Source: Endomicrobium sp. (GTDB taxonomy: Bacteria; Elusimicrobiota; Endomicrobiia; Endomicrobiales; Endomicrobiaceae). Taken from it: a DNA stretch of 14,072 bases. Location: NCBI GenBank assembly GCA_031277075.1, contig JAISLV010000091.1:1-14072 (forward strand). Direction: 5' to 3'. Within the stretch, counting starts at the first letter, position 1; every line of letters starts with the position of its first letter. Under the pieces are notes generated by a model. That model was not told where the DNA came from. It did not search any database and was given only the letters and a program-made list of their open reading frames with translations. Shown one piece after another: positions 6,732-14,072 of this stretch. The position numbers and the translations under genes were made by a program.

Positions 6732-6883
6732 GCAATTTTTTTGCGAAGACAATCCGCGACTCTCGCCCCCGCTCTCTCCTGCAAGCAGAGAAGCGCCAAT
6801 TGCGCCGCTGTTTGAGATTTTATCATAGCTTTTTATGCGTTTACCCGCGCTTTTATGAACAAAGTTGCCGTCTTCATTATCGC
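6732..6883. other. Remainder of the non-coding gap after the pseudouridine synthase gene
   Basis: No credible gene or tRNA is visible. A hairpin at 6770-6795 (CGCTCTCTCC paired with GCAGAGAAGCG, imperfect, with a bulge) lacks a T-run on either side. The short open frames crossing this stretch have no ribosome site and no recognisable protein content. Confidence 0.5.
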
Positions 6884-7777
6884 TTAGGTTTTATCGTTAA
6901 ACAGGTCTTCCATATCTTTTGGAAGCGGAGCTAGAAAAGAAATCTCTTTACAGGTTCTTGGATGAGTAAAAATTATATTGTAGGCGTGGAGCATTTGTCT
7001 TGTATATGTTTTTCCATCTATCGTTTCGGGACCGCCGTATTGAACGTCGCCAACTACGGGGTGATTAATATATTTCATGTGGCTTCTTATCTGATGAGTT
7101 CTTCCCGTGATAATTCTTATTTCAAGCAAAGTGTAGTCTTCTTTTCTTGATACTACTTTAAACTCGGTAATCGCCATTTTTTTTGCCGTAGGATTAACGG
7201 ACATTATTTTTCTATTTTTAGGACTGCGCCCCAAAGGAGCTTCTATTCTTCCTCTGTTTTCAGCGATAATTCCTTTGACGGCGGCGAGATACGTTTTTCG
7301 GACGGCTCTGTTTTGAAGTTGTTTTGAAACGCTTATTTTAGCTTTTTCGTTTTTTGCAAAAATGATAAGCCCCGACGTGTCTTTGTCAAGCCTGTGGACT
7401 AAATAAGGAACGAAATTGCCTTGAGAATACGCGCTGACAGCGTTTAGCAATGTGCCTGAAGGATGACCGTAAGACGGATGCGTCACTATTCCATGCCGCT
7501 TGTTTACAACTAAAATATCGTCGTCTTCATAGATTATGTCCAGCTCTATTTTTTCGGGTTTTATTTCGCGCGACAGTTCTTCTTTTTGAAATTCAAAAAC
7601 AATTTCGTCGCCGCGTTTGAGTTTGCGGCTTGGCAAAACGGCTTTTCCGTTGACAAAAACCGCGCCTTTTTCAATAACTTTTTGAAAATAAGAGCGCGAA
7701 TAATCGGTATAAACCGCCGCCAAAAAAGCGTCAAGCCTTTCCGTTTCAAACTTTTCGTATATTATTTTTTCTGACAT
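6884..7777 (-). CDS. rluD: RluA-family 23S rRNA pseudouridine synthase (RluD-like)
   Basis: A 297-residue enzyme that isomerises uridine to pseudouridine in RNA, most likely 23S rRNA. An S4 RNA-binding domain occupies about residues 15-65 (RLDAFLA, YSRSYFQKVIEKGAVFVNG). The catalytic domain follows, with the HRLDKDTSGL signature whose D131 is the catalytic aspartate, and later GRTHQIRSHM and HPVVGDVQYG. The S4 domain and length suit RluD or RluC; which uridine is modified cannot be told from sequence. The ATG at 7777 has GGCGGA just upstream and overlaps the end of the preceding lgt gene by 16 bp, so they are coupled. It is the last gene of its operon; two terminators follow. Confidence 0.9.
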   Translation of the reverse strand: MSEKIIYEKFETERLDAFLAAVYTDYSRSYFQKVIEKGAVFVNGKAVLPSRKLKRGDEIVFEFQKEELSREIKPEKIELDIIYEDDDILVVNKRHGIVTHPSYGHPSGTLLNAVSAYSQGNFVPYLVHRLDKDTSGLIIFAKNEKAKISVSKQLQNRAVRKTYLAAVKGIIAENRGRIEAPLGRSPKNRKIMSVNPTAKKMAITEFKVVSRKEDYTLLEIRIITGRTHQIRSHMKYINHPVVGDVQYGGPETIDGKTYTRQMLHAYNIIFTHPRTCKEISFLAPLPKDMEDLFNDKT

Positions 7778-8511
7778 TTTTCCGCCTTAGTAAAAATTAC
7801 AAGCCCCAAAATAAACATCGCTATTGAAATATTTTGAGAGGGCGACATCGCTAAAAAATATCCCCCTCTTTCGTCGCCTCTGAAAAATTCAATTATAAAC
7901 CGCGCCAAAGCGTATCCCATAAGATATAAAGACAAAGTCTTTCCTTGCCCGAAATGTTTTTTATTGTAAAAATGCAAAAACAAAAACAGCGCAAAAGCCG
8001 CTAAAGCCTCGTATATTTGCGCAGGATGCAAAGGCGCGCCGCCCGTAAATTTTATTCCCCAAGGTAAAGAAGTTTCTCTGCCATAACAGCAGCCCGCAAA
8101 AAAGCAGCCTATTCTTATAAAAAACACGTTAATGCAAAGCGCGGGAGCGAAAATATCGCAAAACGTCTTAAAAGAAACTTTTTTTATAGTTAAATACAGC
8201 GCAATGCAGACAATCGCCCCTATAAGCCCGCCGTAATACACAAAACCGCTTTCCCAAAATTTAAAAAGATTTAAGATATTTTCAAATAATAATTCGCGCC
8301 TTTCAGCTATAACATAAGCGGCTTTTGCCCCAAAAATTGCAAAAATAAAAATAGCCGCAAATAAGTAAATCATTTCGTTTTCAGGCATAAGATTTATTTT
8401 TCGGCTTTTCACAAAATATACGAAATATATAAATCCCAGCCAAAAACCGCAAGCCATAAAAAACGCATAACTATTTAAATGGGTAAAGCCCAAATCAATT
8501 AGCGGCATCAT
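7762..8511 (-). CDS. Second Lgt paralog, prolipoprotein diacylglyceryl transferase-like (divergent)
   Basis: A membrane protein of about 249 residues homologous to Lgt, which moves diacylglycerol from phosphatidylglycerol to the lipobox cysteine of prelipoproteins. It has several hydrophobic segments, SGFVYYGGL, RIGCFFAGCCYG, LHPAQIYEA and RFIIEFFRGDERG. Compared with its neighbour, the conserved YG near the N-terminus is YA (NSYAFF) and the G before the signature Arg is missing (FIRIGC instead of IGRLGC). It may therefore have altered activity or substrate. The start is taken as ATG 8511 (or 8509 minus one base, ATG 8508), inside the end of the first lgt. No ribosome site is clear, so translation is probably coupled. 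The TTG at 8556 that opens the frame is less likely. It overlaps the pseudouridine synthase gene downstream. Confidence 0.82.
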   Translation of the reverse strand: MMPLIDLGFTHLNSYAFFMACGFWLGFIYFVYFVKSRKINLMPENEMIYLFAAIFIFAIFGAKAAYVIAERRELLFENILNLFKFWESGFVYYGGLIGAIVCIALYLTIKKVSFKTFCDIFAPALCINVFFIRIGCFFAGCCYGRETSLPWGIKFTGGAPLHPAQIYEALAAFALFLFLHFYNKKHFGQGKTLSLYLMGYALARFIIEFFRGDERGGYFLAMSPSQNISIAMFILGLVIFTKAEKCQKK

Positions 8512-9289
8512 TTTTTTGGCGGCGTATAAAAAATAAAAAACTAAGCCCTGCCGCAAACAATATTATTGAAATATTTTGCGAAGGCGATAAACCTAAGAAA
8601 AACCGCCCTCTTTCGTCGCCTCTAAAAAATTCAATTATAAACCTCATACAAGAATACAATATAAGATAAAAGCCCGCAGTTTTGCCGTTTTTATGAGTTT
8701 TTTTATTGTATAAATGAAGGACGGCAAAAATTAAAAAATTAAAAAAGGCTTCGTATAATTGCGTCGGATGCAAAGAGACGCCTTTTATAGCCAGCGTATC
8801 CGAATTTGTAAAAGTTATACCCCAAAAAACATTGGACGGTTTTCCATAGCAGCAGCCTGCAAATAAACAGCCAAGCCTTCCTATTGAATGTCCTAAAGCC
8901 AAAGCTGGAGCTATAATATCTGAAAATTTTAACGCAGGTATTTTGTATTTTTTTAAATAAAAAACCGCAAAAGCAACGGCGCAGACGAGCCCTCCATAAT
9001 AAACAAGCCCGCCCTCCCAAATCTTAAAAACGTCTAAAGGCGCAAAAAGAAAAGCGTCTAAATTCGTTAAAACATAAAACGCTCTCGCGCCGACTATCGC
9101 CGCTATTGCGCAGTAAAAAAATAAGTTTTGCAGCGCGTCCTGCTCTATAAGCGCCGGTTTGCTTTTTTTTACATTGCGCGATATATAAAAAAACGCCGCA
9201 AGAAAAGCTAAAGCCGCAAGCAAACCGTAAGAATATAATTTTATTGAGAAAAATTGAAATAATATCGGGCGCAAAATAATACTCTCCAT
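8495..9289 (-). CDS. lgt: Prolipoprotein diacylglyceryl transferase Lgt
   Basis: A 264-residue inner-membrane enzyme that performs the first step of lipoprotein maturation. It shows seven or so hydrophobic segments, SYGLL (Y21), GGLVYYGGL (93-101), IGRLGCLFAGCCYGK (136-150) with signature R138, LHPTQLYE (173-180) and MRFIIEFFRGDERG (216-228) carrying the conserved R217. The GCCYG form of the signature and Tyr where E. coli Lgt has His103 occur in a widespread variant of the family. The ATG at 9289 has no ribosome site ahead of it. GGAGAG directly after that ATG lies eight bases before an in-frame TTG (codon 6), which could be the true start. It follows lspA by 33 bp. Confidence 0.9.
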   Translation of the reverse strand: MESIILRPILFQFFSIKLYSYGLLAALAFLAAFFYISRNVKKSKPALIEQDALQNLFFYCAIAAIVGARAFYVLTNLDAFLFAPLDVFKIWEGGLVYYGGLVCAVAFAVFYLKKYKIPALKFSDIIAPALALGHSIGRLGCLFAGCCYGKPSNVFWGITFTNSDTLAIKGVSLHPTQLYEAFFNFLIFAVLHLYNKKTHKNGKTAGFYLILYSCMRFIIEFFRGDERGRFFLGLSPSQNISIILFAAGLSFLFFIRRQKNDAAN

Positions 9290-9322
9290 CTGAAATAAAA
9301 ATTAAAAAAGCGCGTAAAATTC

Positions 9323-9796
9323 TTATTTGTCATTTTTTGTTTTCAGCTGCTTTATTATATCGGCAAAAATAATCCCTGCGGCTATACACACGCAGGAATC
9401 CGCTACGTTAAAAGACGGCCATCTTAAAGCGTTTATCCCAAAATCTAAAAAATCAATTACCGCGCCGCGAAATATTCTGTCAATTAAATTCCCTGTTCCA
9501 CCCGCTAAAATCAAAGCAAAAGCGTATTTTTGAAGAGACGAAAGTTTTAAATAATTTTTGTAAAGCCAAACCGCAAGCGCAGCCAAAAAAACGGCTATAC
9601 AAACGGTAAAAAGGAAATTTCTTCCCTGAAACATACTAAAAGCCGCGCCTGTATTTTTTATATGCGTCAAATTAAAAAAATCAAAAAGCGGAATTATTTT
9701 TACAAAGTTTCCGTAGGGAATAAAAACGTCGGCAAGATACTTTGAAATTTGGTCTAAAATTATTAAAACTGCGGCTATAAGCAAGGGTTTTTTCAT
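9323..9796 (-). CDS. lspA: Lipoprotein signal peptidase LspA (signal peptidase II)
   Basis: A 157-residue membrane aspartic protease that removes the signal peptide from diacylglyceryl-prolipoproteins, the step after Lgt. Four hydrophobic segments are visible. Family blocks are LDQISKYL (14-21), IKNTGAAF (46-53), GGTGNLIDRIFRGAVIDFLDF (two pieces, 99-119) and FNVADSC (129-135). The catalytic pair is expected to be D115 (AVIDF) and D133 (NVADS). Length is normal. The ATG lies two bases after the stop of the upstream gene, with a weak GCGGAA site. The lspA-lgt order puts two steps of one pathway together. Confidence 0.95.
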   Translation of the reverse strand: MKKPLLIAAVLIILDQISKYLADVFIPYGNFVKIIPLFDFFNLTHIKNTGAAFSMFQGRNFLFTVCIAVFLAALAVWLYKNYLKLSSLQKYAFALILAGGTGNLIDRIFRGAVIDFLDFGINALRWPSFNVADSCVCIAAGIIFADIIKQLKTKNDK

Positions 9797-9798
9797 AA

Positions 9799-11067
9799 TT
9801 ATTCCGCGTAATATTCAACAAATATTGAATTTGTTTTATATTCAAATCCTTTTCTTGCGGCGTTCATATCCGCGGCAAAATATATTCTCAGCTTTTTGTC
9901 TTCAGGCAAAGCTCCGTATAAAGTTTGATACGCGTTCCATTTGTATCCGCGCCTATCGTAAAATCTTATTTCTTCTTCGCCTCTATCATATACGGAAATA
10001 TCTCTTAAAAGCGACCAAGCCTCTTGCCAATTAGCGTCGTATATAAGGTTCCCGTTTGTTATATCCGCTTCTTTCATAATACGCCATCTCATATAAAGAA
10101 TTTCGTTAGTTTTTATCGTATTGACCATCCCCGAAACGCTTTGTCTTGTAAAGCTGCCAGAATAAATAGGAGAAGAAAAAGAGACGTCTGTATTTTTTGT
10201 ATAAATTTGCGCGCACCATCCGCTTTCGTAATAATCAAGAGCGTCTATCTCTATATATTGTAAAGAAGGCGTCCAGCTTCCTTTATTTGCGGGCGTCCAC
10301 GCCGCCGTTGACCACGTTATTTTATCAGCCTGAGAGCCGTCTGCGTTTTTTAAAGTAAGAGAAAAAGACGCGGCGGCGTTTAAAACCTGATTCGCTTTTA
10401 TCCAAAGTATATTGTCAATTGAAATAGTATTGTTTACGGAAGGAAGATGAACTAAAAAAGGAGCCGATACCTGCGAAAGTTCGGATTGAGAAACATTTAA
10501 ACTTCCGCCGATATTGGCAGAAGTAAGATACATCGTAAGTTCCTGCCATTGACTGCCTTCGGATACGGAATAATTCAGCTCTGACAAATTCACTATTTTA
10601 TCGTTATTTGCCGCTATTCTTATGCCTACCTCGGTATCTGAGGCGTTGTTTGCGTTCCTTGCGTGAAATTTAATCATACCGCCGTAATAAGCGCTCATAT
10701 CGCGCTGTCCGATTGTCCTGTTTGCGGAGCTGCCATAGTCGGTTCCATTAAAAGTTATAAAAAAAGCTTGATTAGCGGACGCCGTAAGTTTTAGATAATT
10801 GTTTCCCTCAAATGGGTTGTCAGTACCGATAACTCCGGCAAAATTTACATTGTTGGCGGTATTATAGCTTTGTCTTTCAGAGTTGCAAGTCATATATTTT
10901 AAAGAAACGGAGTCGTCATTATTTGCGCTCTCAAACTTAGCTCCCAAGAAAATTTCGCTGTATAGCCCGTAGACTTGACGCCCTATATTAGGAGAAACTG
11001 ACTGGCTGTTTAAGACGCAATAAAAAATTACGCAAATTATGAATGATAAAAATATTTTTTTTAACAT
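9799..11067 (-). CDS. Secreted protein of unknown function with a carbohydrate-binding-like beta fold
   Basis: A 422-residue protein that I do not recognise as a named family. It begins with a Sec-type signal: MLKKIF, then a hydrophobic stretch to about residue 20; no convincing lipobox is present. The first two-thirds (about 50-225) read like a jelly-roll domain of the galactose-binding or CBM type, with MSAYYGGMIKFHARN, EVGIRIAAN, WQELTMYLTS, APFLVHLPS and ISIDNILWIK in the usual order. The rest (about 230-422) is aromatic and charged, with repeated beta-like segments. It is Ser/Asn-rich like exported surface proteins. It sits 11 bp after ileS and 2 bp before lspA, so it is cotranscribed with them. 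It has no clear ribosome site. Polysaccharide or host-glycan binding is only a possibility. Confidence 0.75.
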   Translation of the reverse strand: MLKKIFLSFIICVIFYCVLNSQSVSPNIGRQVYGLYSEIFLGAKFESANNDDSVSLKYMTCNSERQSYNTANNVNFAGVIGTDNPFEGNNYLKLTASANQAFFITFNGTDYGSSANRTIGQRDMSAYYGGMIKFHARNANNASDTEVGIRIAANNDKIVNLSELNYSVSEGSQWQELTMYLTSANIGGSLNVSQSELSQVSAPFLVHLPSVNNTISIDNILWIKANQVLNAAASFSLTLKNADGSQADKITWSTAAWTPANKGSWTPSLQYIEIDALDYYESGWCAQIYTKNTDVSFSSPIYSGSFTRQSVSGMVNTIKTNEILYMRWRIMKEADITNGNLIYDANWQEAWSLLRDISVYDRGEEEIRFYDRRGYKWNAYQTLYGALPEDKKLRIYFAADMNAARKGFEYKTNSIFVEYYAE

Positions 11068-11078
11068 TATAGTTATAA

Positions 11079-13865
11079 TTATTGTATTGCGTTTTTACAT
11101 CTGGGACATAAATCTTCTTCTATGCCGTCTATATGGCGCCAGCATCTTGCGCATTTTTTGTAAGCGGATTTTTCAGATTTTACGATTAAAGCGTCTTCTT
11201 CGCCTGAAAAAGAAAATTTTATATCCCAGCTGCCTAAAGCCAATTTTATAAGTTCCTTATCTTCAAAAACCTTTTCGTAAGTTTTTCCGTAAGTTATGGT
11301 TAAAGACGCTTCAAGGTTAGAACCTATAATATTGTCTTGTCTCAATTTTTCTTGTGCGGCTTGGGCTTCATCGCGCGCTATCAATATTTTTTCCCATTTT
11401 AGAAGAGCTTCGGCATGAAGAATATATCTGCTGTTTGTTATAGGAAAATCAGTTAAAAATACGGACTTAGGAAGAGAAGAGTCAATTTTTATCATCTCTT
11501 TCCACGCTTCTTCTGCGGTAAAAGAAAGTATAGGCGCAATAAGCCTTATTAAAACGGAACATATTTCATACATCGCCGTCTGCGCGCTTATTCTCTCTTT
11601 TGCGCAAGGTCTTTCGCAATATAAAGTATCTTTTAAGGCGTCAAGGTAAAAACCGCTTAAAAACACGGCGCAGAAATTGTTGACGCTAGACGCCGCTTTA
11701 TGAAATTCATAGCTTTCGTAAGCCGCAGACACCTGCGAAGACAAATCTTGCAAACGGCTTAAAGCGTATTTGTCAATTTCCTGCAAATCTTTATAAGCAA
11801 GAGCCTTGCCCGCGTCAAAACCATAAAGATTGCCAAGCAAAAAACGTATAGTGTTTCTTATTTTTCTGTAAGCGTCGCTTAAACCTTTCAATATTTCGTC
11901 GGAAACTCTTATGTCTTCTCTATAGTCGCTTGACGCTATCCACAGCCTTAAAACGTCTGCGCCGTATTTTTTTAGCATTTCTTCAGCAGAAATAAAATTC
12001 CCCAAAGATTTGGACATTTTTTTACCCTGTCCGTCTACTACAAACCCGTGCGTTAAAACGTTTTTATAAGGAGCGGTTTCTTTTATAGCCGCGCAAGGAA
12101 TTAGAGACGTTTGAAACCAGCCGCGGTGCTGGTCGCTTCCTTCAAGGTATAAATCTGCAGGAAATTCTAAATCTTTGTAATTGCCGCTTGATAAAACCGC
12201 TTCGTTAGAAACGCCTGAATCAAACCAAACGTCTAAAATGTCTTCTTCTTTTCTAAAATTTATTGACCCGCACGACGGACATTTTACGTCAAGCCCTTTT
12301 AAAAGCTCGGCTTCGCCAAGCTCAAACCAAACGTCAGAACCTTTTTGCGCAAAAAGTTCCGCTGTTTTATTTATTATTTTTACGTCAACTATAGCTTCGC
12401 CGCAGTCTTTACAATAAAAAACGGGTATCGGAACGCCCCACAAACGCTGGCGGCTTAAACACCAGTCGGGACGGTTTTCAAGCATAGACATTATTCTGTT
12501 TTCGCCGTATTTTGGTATCCAATTTACGTCTTTAACAATGTTTAAAAGCGTTTTTCTTAAATCGTTGTGTTCTACGTTTAAAAACCATTGGGGCGTAGCT
12601 CTAAAAATGACGGGTTTTTTGCATCTCCAGCAATGAGGATAAGAATGGTTTAAACTCAATTTTGCAAAAAGTTTTCCCTCTTTTTCAAGTTTTTCTATTA
12701 TCAACGGATTTGCTTTAAAAACGTTTATTCCTTCAAACTCCGGGACTTCTTTTGTGAACTGCCCTCTGTCGTTGACGGGCGAAATTATTTCTAAACCGTA
12801 TTCAAGCCCGGCTTGATAATCTTCCTGCCCGTGTCCGGGCGCGATATGCACTATTCCAGAGCCGTCTTCAAGGCTTACAAAATCGGCTACTATTCCTTCG
12901 GATTGTCTTTCTACAAGAGGATTTTGGCAGACTATATTTACGAAATCTAGCCCTTGCGCTTCTAAAATCGCTTCGTAAGAAACGGCTTTTATTTTTTCTT
13001 TTACTTGAGCGGCAAGCGCTTTTGCGACGATTATTTTTTCTTCGCTGCCGTTTTCAAATTTGTAGACGGCGGCTATATAGGCGGCTTGCCCGCTAAAAGC
13101 CAAAGCCGCGTTTGCAGGAAGAGTCCAAGGCGTAGTAGTCCAAATTAAAACTGAAAAATCTTTAAGCTGCGCGGATTTGCTTTTTAAAATTTCCGGCAGA
13201 GTTAAAATTTTGAATTTTACAAAAATTGAGTCGGAGGCGTGGTCGGCGTATTCAACTTCGGCGTCTGCCAAAGCGGTTTCGCACGACGGACACCAATACA
13301 CCGGCTTTTTTTTGCGGTAGACAAAACCTTTTTCAACCAAAGAACCGAAAACTTTTATTATTGAAGCCTCGTATTTCGGGTCTAGCGTAAGATATGGATT
13401 GTCCCAGTCGGCAATTACGCCGCAGCGTTTAAATTCGCTTTTTTGTATTTCAACAAACTTCTTTGCGAAATTTGCGGCTTGCTTTCTGAAAGTCATTCTG
13501 TCAACTTTATTTTTGTCGGTTTTAAGCTCTTTCAAAGCAAGCTGTTCTATAGGCAGTCCATGGCAGTCCCAGCCCGGAGTAAACGGAACGTAATTGCCCG
13601 CCATTGAACGATATTTTAAAATAAAATCTTTCAACGTTTTGTTTAAAGCCGTGCCTATGTGAATGTGGGCGTTAGCGTAGGGAGGACCGTCGTGAAAAAT
13701 AAATTTTTCTTTATCTTTATTCTTCTTGCAAATTTGTTCGTATAATTTATTGTCTTCCCATTCTTTTACTAAAAGAGGTTCTCTTTGAGGCAAATTAGCT
13801 TTCATCTGAAAATCAGTTTTAGGAAGATTTACCGTTTTAGAAAAATCTTTTTTATTTTCGTCCAT
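11079..13865 (-). CDS. ileS: Isoleucyl-tRNA synthetase (bacterial type)
   Basis: A 928-residue class I aminoacyl-tRNA synthetase that charges tRNA-Ile in the cytoplasm. Seen in order: the HIGH-type motif HIHIG (67-71) after PPYANA, a zinc-type WCPSC (191-195), the editing-domain blocks WTTTPWTLP (242-250) and GIVHIAPGHGQEDY (337-350), SRQRLWGVPIP (471-481), WFDSG (547-551), KMSKS (616-620), and a C-terminal zinc finger CARCW...CPRC (about 905-923). The length and C-terminal zinc finger fit the ordinary bacterial IleS1. The ATG at 13865 has AAAGGA about ten bases upstream. It is the first gene of the run in this window. No T-box leader is visible. Confidence 0.97.
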   Translation of the reverse strand: MDENKKDFSKTVNLPKTDFQMKANLPQREPLLVKEWEDNKLYEQICKKNKDKEKFIFHDGPPYANAHIHIGTALNKTLKDFILKYRSMAGNYVPFTPGWDCHGLPIEQLALKELKTDKNKVDRMTFRKQAANFAKKFVEIQKSEFKRCGVIADWDNPYLTLDPKYEASIIKVFGSLVEKGFVYRKKKPVYWCPSCETALADAEVEYADHASDSIFVKFKILTLPEILKSKSAQLKDFSVLIWTTTPWTLPANAALAFSGQAAYIAAVYKFENGSEEKIIVAKALAAQVKEKIKAVSYEAILEAQGLDFVNIVCQNPLVERQSEGIVADFVSLEDGSGIVHIAPGHGQEDYQAGLEYGLEIISPVNDRGQFTKEVPEFEGINVFKANPLIIEKLEKEGKLFAKLSLNHSYPHCWRCKKPVIFRATPQWFLNVEHNDLRKTLLNIVKDVNWIPKYGENRIMSMLENRPDWCLSRQRLWGVPIPVFYCKDCGEAIVDVKIINKTAELFAQKGSDVWFELGEAELLKGLDVKCPSCGSINFRKEEDILDVWFDSGVSNEAVLSSGNYKDLEFPADLYLEGSDQHRGWFQTSLIPCAAIKETAPYKNVLTHGFVVDGQGKKMSKSLGNFISAEEMLKKYGADVLRLWIASSDYREDIRVSDEILKGLSDAYRKIRNTIRFLLGNLYGFDAGKALAYKDLQEIDKYALSRLQDLSSQVSAAYESYEFHKAASSVNNFCAVFLSGFYLDALKDTLYCERPCAKERISAQTAMYEICSVLIRLIAPILSFTAEEAWKEMIKIDSSLPKSVFLTDFPITNSRYILHAEALLKWEKILIARDEAQAAQEKLRQDNIIGSNLEASLTITYGKTYEKVFEDKELIKLALGSWDIKFSFSGEEDALIVKSEKSAYKKCARCWRHIDGIEEDLCPRCKNAIQ

Positions 13866-14072
13866 TTTTTAAAATTCCTTTGTATATGTATAAAGAACTT
13901 ATCTTGTCTTTGGCTTTACTGTCGTTAATTCCCCTTTTAAAAAAAGGGACGGACGAAGACAAAGTCTTCGAACGGGGTATCAACCCACTTAAAAACATAG
14001 ATTTAAGTAAATAAAAAGGATAACAATTAAGCGTTAAGAACGGCTCTTTAAAAATAAAATTATTTGCAACGG
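13866..14072. other. Gene-free right edge with several short inverted repeats
   Basis: No gene is supported in these 207 bp. CCCTTTT/AAAAGGG (about 13942-13958), CGAAGAC-AAA-GTCTTCG (13964-13980) and ACTTAAA/TTTAAGT (13987-13993 with 14002-14008) lie close together. A weak -10-like TATACA at 13892-13887 (minus) could serve ileS, but no -35 is convincing. On the plus strand GGCTCTTTAAAAA near 14042 loosely resembles an rRNA boxA antitermination element; the evidence is too thin for a call. Confidence 0.4.

Noticed and set aside
6732..6883. Possible tRNA in the gap
   Set aside because: No TTCRA T-loop, acceptor stem or anticodon arm could be laid out on either strand.
14013..14031. GGATAACAATT resembling the lac operator
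   Set aside because: It is half of an operator only, with no symmetric partner and no sugar gene nearby; chance is the simplest explanation.
13866..14072. T-box riboswitch upstream of ileS
   Set aside because: No T-box sequence or terminator/antiterminator pair was found on the minus strand.

Overview
This window is a low-GC bacterial segment in which every convincing gene lies on the minus strand, so the gene order reads from the right edge to the left. The nitrogenase genes, an anaerobe-type post-translational control pair (NifI1/NifI2) and the lipoprotein-processing genes suggest an obligately anaerobic, nitrogen-fixing bacterium. The species cannot be fixed from the sequence. My best guess is an Endomicrobium-like member of the Elusimicrobiota, but this is a general impression and not a marker-based call. 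The Nif proteins look most like those of Clostridium pasteurianum and other anaerobes (group III).

Right half (about 13865 down to 6884): a housekeeping run of tightly packed genes, ileS, a secreted protein of unknown function with a carbohydrate-binding-like fold, lspA, two overlapping lgt paralogs, and an RluA-family pseudouridine synthase gene. Gaps are 2 to 33 bp or the genes overlap, so this is probably one operon. LspA and the Lgt proteins act in the same lipoprotein maturation pathway: Lgt adds diacylglycerol to the lipobox cysteine and LspA cuts off the signal peptide.

Middle (6353-6883): a 531-bp non-coding gap. It holds two similar hairpin-plus-T-tract modules that should end leftward transcription from rluA. 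It also holds a near-consensus leftward promoter upstream of them, which may make a small RNA. Next comes a TATAAT box that may start the nif operon, and then a structured nifH leader with a short upstream ORF.

Left half (6352 down to 1): nifH, nifI1, nifI2, nifD, nifK, nifE and the start of nifN. NifH is the iron protein, NifDK is the MoFe protein, NifEN is the scaffold on which FeMo-cofactor is built, and NifI1/NifI2 switch the enzyme off when ammonium is available. All cluster and cofactor ligands that I can check are present, so the nitrogenase looks functional. Hairpins after nifH and before nifD could set the relative amounts of the subunits. The operon continues beyond the left edge.

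The right edge (13866-14072) has no gene. It contains several short inverted repeats that look like a dispersed intergenic repeat.
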